64,000 bases of DNA from Metallyticus violacea. Its lineage: Eukaryota; Arthropoda; Insecta; Mantodea; Metallyticidae. Within the stretch, counting starts at the first letter, position 1. The number at the start of each line of letters is the position of its first letter. The position numbers and the translations under genes were made by a program. The stretch is from NCBI GenBank assembly GCA_030762175.1, contig CM060835.1, positions 84,470,001 through 84,534,000 on the forward strand, read 5' to 3'. Below, one piece after another: positions 54,961 through 64,000 of the stretch. The notes under the pieces were generated by a model. The model saw only the letters and a program-made list of their open reading frames with translations. It did no database searches and had not been told where the DNA came from.

Positions 54961-57039
54961 TATTTGTTATTCAAAAGTACTATTTTCAGCTCATCAAACT
55001 GTACAAACAACTATATTATGGAATTATCAAAAGTATGAAGAGTTGCCCTATTTGCATAATTTCACCTGTAACTGTTCATCAGTTTCAGAAGTTGATTTTA
55101 AATGTAAGGGAATGTTATTTGTTTTAAGAAAATGCAAAATGCATAAACTATTATATTTGAAAAATGCAAATGTCAGCTTGGAAATAATACTAAAGGGGTT
55201 GTCTTAAGAGAGTTTGCATTTACAAAGTTGCACTTTTTGTTGAAGAAAATATGTAAATTTTAAATAAGTACAGAAAATCCATGTAATGAAAATAAATGGG
55301 AGTTTAAATATATACATGGCACCAGATCATGACATCCTTCCCTCATCCTCTTCCTACTTAATTGCAGGTATATGCAAGGAACCGATAATTTGCATAGCTT
55401 GAAGCCATTGTAACAGGCTGGTGTTTTTGAAACTCTTGTGTGAGATCCATATACCTAATTTAGGTCTAGCAATGCTGTGATCAATTGTATATTTGCTAAG
55501 TGGTTTAGTGGTTGGGGTTTAACAGTTCCAGGAAGGGAATGTCATGTTTTGGAGCCATGTGTAGCTGTTATGATAGTTGCCAGAGATTTGAGGATTGAGA
55601 AAAATCCAAGCTGCTTGGGGACTACTTACTAAATTATGGTAGTTCTGAACTGCACATTTTGTTTTTGGTAGAATTTTATATTTTGATATGCTTATGTATT
55701 TTAAAAGTGGAAGAGCTGATTTCTTGGTAGTTTCACCCAAAGAGAACATTACTGTCTAATAATAATTAATAGATAGCATAAAATTTCTCTTGGCTCTTGG
55801 AAAATGAGTTGGCTAATATGTGATTCAGTGAGTTTAGAACAAGTTGTCATTTCAATGCTCAGTTTATTTATGAAAACGTGATATCTACTTATTGGCCTCA
55901 AGCTGCTTCAGGAATTTTCTTGTATTATCTCATTTTTTGGGTTGCTCAAGCATTGGTAACTGCTGCCATGATAGGGAATAGGATATACATTGTCCTGAGA
56001 AGCATTTCCTTCCCCCCCCCCCTTTTTATTCCTAATTTCAATGTAGGAATTGGATAAAAGAAGAAATTGCATCAGGACAAGTAATATTAAAATTGAAAAA
56101 GAAATCGAGAAAAAGGATAATGGTGATGATATTGTAATGCAGAATTAAAGAAAAAGGATGATGGTGGTGATATAGTAATACTATGTGGACCTGCAAAGAA
56201 TTTGCATATGTTTCACAAGCAGCATGAGAAGTATATCATTAGGAATGTGTTGTCTCACTCTCCCTCTCAGAAATAGTTGAGTGTAGTCACTAACACTTAT
56301 TATAAAGCATAAGCTATTATAATAGTTAAATACACCATTGAACTATGGGTTTTTATTGTTGAGACCTATTCTTAAAAATTATAGTGAAATGTGTGTAGAT
56401 TTTATAGGCATTTTCATAGTCTGTATTACTATCAAAGATGTATGTTTAAAGTCCATCCTAGCAATCCATGATTTACTGATGTGCTGGAAAATAAAATCAG
56501 GAGAGTGGTGGTAAAATAACAGGTCAGTTGCAACAAGTATCACAATATCTTAAAAAGGTGAGTTGGGCTGGAAAAAAAAAATGGGCTTCAGTTTCAGCAC
56601 TTTTAAGAAATGGGGCAAGACTGTAACAAATCATTGTGTGTCTAATAACTTATTTACTATTGTTTAAATATTTAATTTAATTATTACCTTGCATGCTACT
56701 CCCTTGAGAAGAATGAAATGGGTTGCAGACAGTTAGGGTCTTCACTGAAAGAATGTTTGACCCGCGATTTGTGAAATATTTATAAACTCTTGGCTTAGGT
56801 ACAGGAGGTATATAAATTGAAAGAATTAAGTAAAGATGACTTGGAATCTTGCTGGAACTGAATTTCCAGAATGCTATTTGCATATATAAATGGGCAAAAG
56901 CTACAAATAATATTTGTGCAGAAGTGAAATTTGAATATAAAAAAATTAATTAAAAACTACTTCAAGTAAAGAAAATTAAACATTTAGGAACAATTGCAGA
57001 ATTTAAGCAAATTTAGTATGAAAGATAAAGGGAGAAGAA

Positions 57040-57540
57040 ATATACAAGGCATGATCACCTGAAACCCTTCCAGGTTCATTTATTAATATAAACTAATACA
57101 TTGATTTACAAACTAAACACATACAGAAGCAGCAATATTTAAGAAATTAAAAGCAGCTACTCTCTTAGGAGGAAAAAAATCTCTATGGGCATTCATACAT
57201 ATATCCAACTGCTTTGCCAAGCATAAGATACTGTTGAAAAAGATGGATCACGGTTGCTGCATGACCCTGTTGCATCTGTGACTTCATCATTGTGGAAGCA
57301 TTTGCCTTCTAGATTTCTTGAGAGTTCCAAACAAATTAAGTTGTAAGGTGATCCTCATTTATGCATTGTCTATCCTGGCAATGACATCAGTTGTGACCAT
57401 ATCTTGCCCAGTCCTTCCCTGTTGTCTTCAATTCACATTTCTCACCATACACAGCATTCATGTGACGATTTCCTTCACTGACAGCCCTCCACTGTCAAAA
57501 ATCGAATCACGGCATATTGCTCCATTTTTGACAGGCTAGA
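57040..57540 (-). pseudogene. Possible mariner-like transposase C-terminal relic
   Basis: Minus-strand phrases in broken frames resemble the end of SETMAR-type mariners: LNLFGTLKKSRRQMLPQ (HLFG.LK..L.G..F) and, further on, LDICMNAHRDFF (W.KCI...GDYF). Stops interrupt it. The similarity is short. Confidence 0.4.
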
Positions 57541-59799
57541 AATCTTTGCCATATTTGCTTGATGCTTGCACAGCCATACGATGCAAGCTAACTGTTCCTC
57601 TTACTGGAATATAATGGTCTATTGTCTCTTTCCCCACTCCCTTGTGGCACTGATTGATAGGGGCACCTGAGCAATGGGGGGACCAGTCAGATTTTAGCTG
57701 ATCATCCTCATATAATGTGAATTATAAAACTAAAGAATGTAGATTCAAATGGATAAGTTAATAAAGTGAATGAACAAATGCAGAAGAATTATTGGATTAG
57801 CTAGAGAATGCTGGTATGAAAAAGTATCAACTCTACTACAAAATCATTAATACATTAAAGAAAAAGAACTCTACTATGTTTAAAGCCATCTAGAGCATTT
57901 CAGGGTGTCAATTATGGCATGATATTGACTTTTATCAAACACTCTGCTGTTATTGCTCATGAATCAAGCATATCGTGAGTTTGTGGATGTGAGTGGACTT
58001 CTAAGTTGGACAAATTTCCTGGATGACATTCACTCTTAAAAGTGAATGGACTGGATATCATAAGGTATTGACTAGATTTTTAAATTATTGGAGTTAGTAC
58101 ATTTAATTTGTCATTTTAAACTTCTCTTGCAAGCAATATAGAAAATTATAGAAAAATGAGAGAAAAGAACACTTCAAAGTTCCTGAAGCTGTTTACAAAA
58201 ATAGACAATTCTTAATGATTCCATGTTGCTTTGTAGGGCATAATTCTTAAAGAAAGTCTTAAAACCATATGTGTAGCATGTGTTTGAAATACTCACTATT
58301 GTTACGAAACACAGATAAGCGTGGGAAATAAATGAAAAGTAAGATGTAAAGGGGGTCACAGAAAGTAGAAGTGTTCTAAATGTATATTTGAGGCTATGCC
58401 TTGAGCAGACTTATGATTAAGTGTGGGACAAGAAACACTGCTGACAAATTTTCCTTTTTTTCGCTAGAAGTTTTATTCTTGTGTTTTTTGACTGGAGAGC
58501 ATACATTTTCTGAAGATAGGATGATAACAATCCCATTCTGTAGCTTTTGTAGGTTGTACATCTTGGATTAAAGAAAATCAATCTACTGGACTGAAAGAAA
58601 AAATTATAAAAGGAATTTGTTGATGTTAGTTTTGAAATGCTTCCAAGAGACAATTTTTTGCTCTATTCTGCTAACATTTAATCAAGCATCATTGTTAACA
58701 GTCTTCTTTAAAAGATATATTAAAATATTTAGGTCAAACATCAATAACTTCATTATCGTAATGTTAAGCACAATAAATGAAATGCAAAGTACAAGTCCAA
58801 ATAACCTTAAGCATAATCTGAAATTAATTTTGTAACATCTCACCTGTTCATCTTGTCCACAAAAATATTTGGCTTTTAAGACTTGAGTGCATATAAACTA
58901 ACACCTTAAGGGATCTTATTTGTAGATCAACTATTGTTCTTACAGACCATGCTGGTTAAGCATGTGAGAATGTAGAGTATATAGGTGGAAAAGTTACAAA
59001 AACTTTGTTAATTAATGCAGGAATTAAGGCAACATATATTATCTTCTCAAAAACCTATCTTTTATTTTGAAGCTTTTAGTTTTACTCCAGTCTAACTGTT
59101 GCATTAGTTTCTACAAAATTCCGAGGTCATGGTGCTTCCTCACTAAGGCCAGTCATAGCTCAACTGTCTTTATCTCTAGTGATGTCAGAGGTACTACTAG
59201 TGCTGGGTTCAGCAGATCGCACAGAATGGTAGTGTCTAAACTGTCAAAAAATGGAATTGCTTAATGATGATGCAAATGAGCCTGAAGTCCTTCGGCGTTT
59301 GCCCTCTTTCTGATGAGACGAAACTGAAAGGGCACCCATCTAGGACTCCCACCTGTGCTTTCTGCTTTTGTGCTCATTTTATATTTACCTAGCCAAATTG
59401 ATCCGAAGTGCTTCCTTCATGTGAGTAGACTCCAAAAAGAAGACTCATGCAATTCATCGCCAACTTGGACCTGCTAGTTGAGAACATTTTAATACGAGCC
59501 AAAGTTGTAGTTTGCATAAAACAGAATTCGAACTTATGCCCTCTGTTACCGCAGTTAGTTTCAGATGTATCATAATTTGATGACCTACCTATGACATAAA
59601 ATAGTACTTCAAGTACAATCTTAACACTAGTTCAGAAAGCATATCATTAGAAATTCAGCCAGGACAATTGAGTATTTCTTAAAAACGATCATACTGACCT
59701 CTTTTCTCAAATTGTTTGTGAGAATGGCTCAATATCATCAACACAAATCAAATAAATTCGTGAAAAGAAGCTCAAGGATTTTTGATTTGTAAAAACCTA

Positions 59800-62700
59800 T
59801 ATATGTTCATCTATAGGAATTTCATATCATTAAAGTCGACCATTACCGGAGAAACCTATGCTTCGACAATCGAGTTCTTAATACAGCCGCCAAAGAGAAA
59901 CCTCTTAGGAAACTCAGCAGGCGTGCTGTTTCAGTACAGATGCTCTTCCACAAGTGGCACAAATCAAGGAATGTGTTTTCATGAAGTATAGTAATCCATA
60001 CTGAAGTCCTGACCTTGCCACCATTTATTATTTTCTTTCTTAAAATCATGACGGTGCTTTCCCGAAGATAGTGCCCTCAAAGTTACTGGCCTTTGAAGGA
60101 CGAATTCTTCTATTTCGAAAGGATTAGATCACTGGAGGTGAAGTGAACCAGCCAAGCGCTTTGAGTTTGATCACCATGTTATATTTTCATACTCGAAGTC
60201 AGAGTACATACTTGTAACTCATTCATGTACCAATAACTGCTTTCATATTACCGAGTGTAAACATTAAAAGTTGGGCGGCACACCTTGCAGCACATTGTGT
60301 ATCGCTCTTTATATCGCATTAATCTTAATTAATGACGTAGGTAAATCGCTACGATCTTGGAAATTTAGCTGAAGCAAATTCCCCTATCCACAACAAACCG
60401 CATTTAAGAGCTTTGTGGATCCTATCGTAAATTATACATATAGGGTCGTTTCCTTTTTTACTTAAGTTATTGTTGATAGTTTTACACAATTCCCAAACTT
60501 CCTGCTCACGCATCAGGTGGCAACTTCGTTTGCTAATATTGTTTGCTTTTATTGATCAATATCTGCGCTTCTAACAGTGAACAGAAAAATAATGTAATGC
60601 TACACTGACAACTAAGTTTTTATTGTTGGAGGTACCTTAGGCAGTTGGACTAGCTTCATTTTTCTGATTTGCAGAAAATGAAAGAATAAGGCAGATTAGC
60701 CACAAGCTAGATGTGTCTAATTCCATCTACAATATTGAAACATTGAACTGGTATTTTTTCGGAACTATGTGCAGTCAAGAGTTAATATAAATAGGTGTAC
60801 AGTGATTTTGTTGTTTTATATTTTGAAGCCTTTTATAGTCAGCATGTGCTGATTCCAAAAATGAAGTTATTTAGCTGTAATTACGTGTATCTTATACATG
60901 AATATGAACCATTATTTCTCATATCAATGCCATATAGTGAAATAATACTTAAAGAACTAGCTCCGATTGTTTTTCAGACATTTGGCACTATATCTCATAG
61001 TGCATCCACCATCTTGTGAATTCTTTTGTTAGAGTGGTTGAATAGGTGAAAGGAAGAACTTTGCTTATAAATACTTTAATTTTGCTATCTTTGCGACTTG
61101 TAATACTGCTAAGAACAACGAAAAGACTTAGCTTAAATAATACTGGTTTTTTTGTTGTTAAAAAGCAAAGACAAAAAAAAAAAAAACACCAGTTTAACAC
61201 CAGGTAGTAAGAATATAATAAGGGGTAGCCTATTGGGTCGTAAGAAAATTCTTTCGATACTTCCGCATAGTAAACTTAGTGTGGTGAAACAATTTATGAA
61301 AGCGCATGACAAAGATTCAGACTGTTTCTAATGCCTCGTCGACAAATTTCCTGCTCTTTCGGATGCAGATTTAAAGAAAGACTTTTTGTAGGTTCGCAAA
61401 TCAGAGCACTAGTTGAAAACAAGCACATAGAAAACACCGGGCTTCCAGAATTTGTTCTCACCGCCCGCATGGGATTTTATGTTTCGGCTAAGACCGGCGT
61501 CCTTCCCCACTCACGGCATGTGCCTGTTCTTAAACTTCCGAGTCATCATTTCGTTCGCGAAGACTTTAGAGAAGAAGTATTTTTGTGTGCAAATGTTATA
61601 AGCAGGAATCAGCTCTTCACTTTCGTGAAGCACTCAAAAGTTCCGTAGGCAATTCGCGATTTTGTAAATAAATTTGATATTTGTTCATGCATAACAAGAA
61701 ACACAAGCGAAAACGTACAATTTTAACCGAAGACAAATTTGACGCGATTGGCGCAAATCTTAAACGATTGCCAACAGAAATTTCAACAAGTTGGGGTTTC
61801 AGTGTTTCCTCACATATACCAAAAATTGTTAATAATCAAACCGTATAAATGTACACGTGTCGATTGTTCGCGATAAGGTGATTCCGTAGCACGTATGCAT
61901 TATTGTAAGTGTTCTCTTGGTATGCCTCGTAGAAGAAGGAGCTTGGAATGTTTCTGATCATGATTATATTAAAATTGACCAATTCTTAGTTTTAGAATGC
62001 AACACAAGTGTCAAGTTACACTTTAACTTCACACATGTGCATATATATCCAAATATATAACATGTAAACAATCAGTGAAGAGCAATGTTCCATAAAGATC
62101 TTCGAGAAATGGAAAGGATATACCAGAAGCAATATCAATGATTGTGGGTTACTGTTGGATGCTATGTAGGGATTCTACGGAAACTTAAAGAGAAAACTCA
62201 AGAGAAGAACATCACAGACCAAACGAACAAGATGTGGTTGAAGTGTTGAATATATTTGTGAAATGTGGAATTGAGAAATAAAAAGCTCTTGATAAGAATA
62301 TTGACTTGAGTTGTAACAACTTCTGATGTGATCACGGAAGTGATTTTTTTAAATCAACAGTATTGAAATATTTGGAATGACATTTCAAAAAATGCAGACT
62401 GCTCTCAAAAAGTTTCAATTTGTAGTCTTGTGTAATTTGTTAATTCGATTGATCGTGCATTTTGTGGTCACTGTTGCGTAATACAAATGAAATAGTCGGA
62501 TGGAATACGAAGTACCGTTAGAAATTTAGGCTACGTAATTTGTAAATACTTGCCTTACCTTTTAAGGTTTTTTATAATAATTACTAGACCGAATAATGAC
62601 GAGAATTTTTATGCAAATGGACCCTTGCAAGAAAAATGCCAGGACAGCATGTAGTATTCTCATAAAGAATGAACTTATTTAGATATAGGCATAGTAAACA

Positions 62701-63200
62701 AACATTCGTATATAAACCGAAAGTGCACTTTACTGTCGAAAGGCTTCACTTCACTTTGTTGAAGTATTGCAGTTTTGATTTCAAGTGCTTTACAGATTTC
62801 TTGAAAGATTTGCTGATGTTTCGCTTTTCGTCATCTTCCCATGATTCTAAAGAGTTGATTGTTGTACTCATATATTCCCAAGTCCGGGATTACTTATGTA
62901 ACATGGTCTGTTTTACGATTACTAATCCCAAGTCTTGAGTTCGATTCCCGGTCAGACAAAGTTGTCTGAGTAATGCTTTTTCTAAGTTTTTGTTCCCCAG
63001 TTAGCTTTAAGGCGCTAAGGACTTCGAGCTTATTTGCGCCATTATTTCATTCTTCCCTACAGGGTACATTTAGGGATACCCCCTGGCGCACCATAACCAT
63101 ATTACCTTCAACATCTCCAATGGGACAACGTAGCGGCGCCTGCTTCCCGGCCTCAGAATTCCGCTACAGTACTGCAATGCCGAGGGGGGCTCACAATTCC
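59800..63200. other. CpG-richer segment within intron 23
   Basis: CpG dinucleotides are clearly more frequent than in the rest of the window (for example five in 60301-60360 and five in 61501-61560), while most intron lines have none or one. One open frame of 105 codons lies at 61331-61648 (starts MPRRQISCSFGC). It matches no family I know, and may be chance or part of an unrecognised transcript. Confidence 0.5.
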
Positions 63201-63240
63201 ATAAGAACAAGGGCTGGCAATGGAAAGAAAAAAAAAGAGA
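62880..63240 (+). mobile_element. Possible fourth tRNA-related SINE
   Basis: A tRNA-like T-arm box B (GAGTTCGATTCCCGG) lies about 45 bp after GGTCTG.. and is followed by a GC-richer 300-bp body ending in GGAAAGAAAAAAAAAGAGAG. Box A is weak and no second copy is present in the window. Inference only. Confidence 0.4.
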
Positions 63241-64000
63241 GATGTTTTCAGTAAAGCCCTCATGTATAAAACGGATCTAAAAAGCAATGGTTTAAAAATG
63301 TGACCTTTCAAAATTTTAAACCAGGCATAAAATAGTGGATTACCTGAGAGAAAGGATGAAATCCTGTGACTTCTTACTTCATTGATGCAGTCTTCATTTT
63401 GTGCATAGATTGTTGGGCTTGGCATGCATTTTAAGTTAGGAAAGGGTTTAAATCAGCATTTATTTAACTCATTTCGATTTAAAATGCATTTATTTTATTC
63501 GTTGCATATTTATACATGCTTTTCATCAATTTTATCTTAGTAAAAATGTATTTATATTTACATATTTGAATTATAATGTTATTCAATTTTTTTTCAAGCT
63601 ATGGTATATAAATATGTTTTATTCTTTGAAAAAGAAGAAAGGGATAGCATCTCTTTCCCCTTTTTGTTCGTTCTATTTTTAGAATACTTGAGTTCATGAA
63701 GTTGTTTAGGCACTGATGTTTTAGCTACCACTTTTTGTTTCTCTAGTAAATGGAATAGGAAGGAAGAGCAGGAGTGGAATTGGGCGTCTTTGCATATGTA
63801 TGTAGGGAATTAAATTTGGGACTGGAGAATTTCCTTTCTCGCTCCATAAAACAACTTTATGGAAGAGGTTTTAGGATGTCTGTTGCCGGAGCAACCAGCC
63901 AGCCAGGTTAGAATATTCCCTAAAGCCGCGTACGACCGGAAACATACAGGGTAGGATATAGCAAAATTAAGCTATGAAACAGCGAGATCTTAACGTTAAC

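Larger units (their letters stand above)
53840..64000 (+). other. MDN1 intron 23 (extends past window)
   Basis: It contains a Penelope family 2 fragment, a possible mariner relic, a possible tRNA-like SINE and a CpG-richer zone. The stretches 54970-57030 and 57750-59700 show nothing. No further MDN1 exon was found, so the next exon is beyond 64000 or was missed. Confidence 0.7.

Noticed and set aside
59301..59333. CTGATGAG..GAAAC between complementary GCCCT and AGGGC arms, resembling a hammerhead
   Set aside because: Only three bases lie between the CUGAUGA and GAAA cores, so stem II cannot form, and there is no stem III plus cleavage-site base before the closing arm.
61331..61648. Novel gene of 105 codons
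   Set aside because: No recognisable domain, no supporting splice structure, and a frame of this length can occur by chance in a GC-richer patch. Kept only as part of the CpG finding.
1..64000. CRISPR arrays, operons, bacterial promoters or prophage
   Set aside because: The sequence is a spliced eukaryotic gene with eukaryotic transposons; no regularly spaced repeat array was seen.

Overview
The window is eukaryotic nuclear DNA. It is AT-rich, has spliceosomal introns with good GT-AG borders, and carries dense retrotransposon and DNA-transposon debris: tRNA-derived SINEs with target-site duplications, Penelope-like elements, APE-type non-LTR elements, mariners and a hAT-like deletion derivative. 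The transposon mix and gene structure fit an arthropod, most likely an insect with a fairly large genome. The species cannot be named from this sequence.

One real protein-coding gene was found. The window is an internal part of the + strand gene for midasin (MDN1, yeast Rea1), the giant six-AAA-ring ATPase that strips assembly factors from pre-60S ribosomes in the nucleus. I place 23 coding exons between 1546 and 53839. Joined, they give 1382 codons with matching phase at every junction and no stop. They run from just after the Walker A region of AAA2, through complete AAA3, AAA4 and AAA5, to the Walker A of AAA6. The N-terminal part lies upstream of the window. The rest of AAA6, the long linker, the acidic region and the MIDAS domain lie downstream. 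Introns range from 85 bp to about 9 kb; intron 17 appears to be GC-AG.

Layout: 1-1545, upstream intron with a mariner relic. 1546-5776, exons 1-6 (AAA2 and its lid). 5777-14750, intron 6 with a decayed non-LTR element holding a nested Penelope terminus and a SINE, a hAT-like element and an RNase H fragment. 14751-22901, exons 7-10 (AAA3). 22902-28402, intron 10 with a SINE-split transposase and a dimeric SINE. 28403-31759, exons 11-15 (AAA4). 32434-41405, exons 16-20 (AAA5), split by intron 19, which holds a non-LTR element with a 2A-like motif and a mariner with a nested SINE. 41406-50259, intron 20 with a near-complete Penelope-like element. 50260-53839, exons 21-23. 53840-64000, an intron continuing past the window, with Penelope and mariner debris and a CpG-richer zone near 60-63 kb.

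The most interesting non-coding signal is a set of hammerhead-ribozyme-like motifs. They sit just 3' of Penelope-like GIY-YIG endonuclease remnants, in at least two element families. Copies vary in stem II sequence while keeping the pairing. Other points of interest are two large foldback elements inside introns (about 350 bp in intron 9, and about 200 bp filling most of intron 3), a direct duplication flanking exon 8, and a SINE dimer sharing one target duplication.
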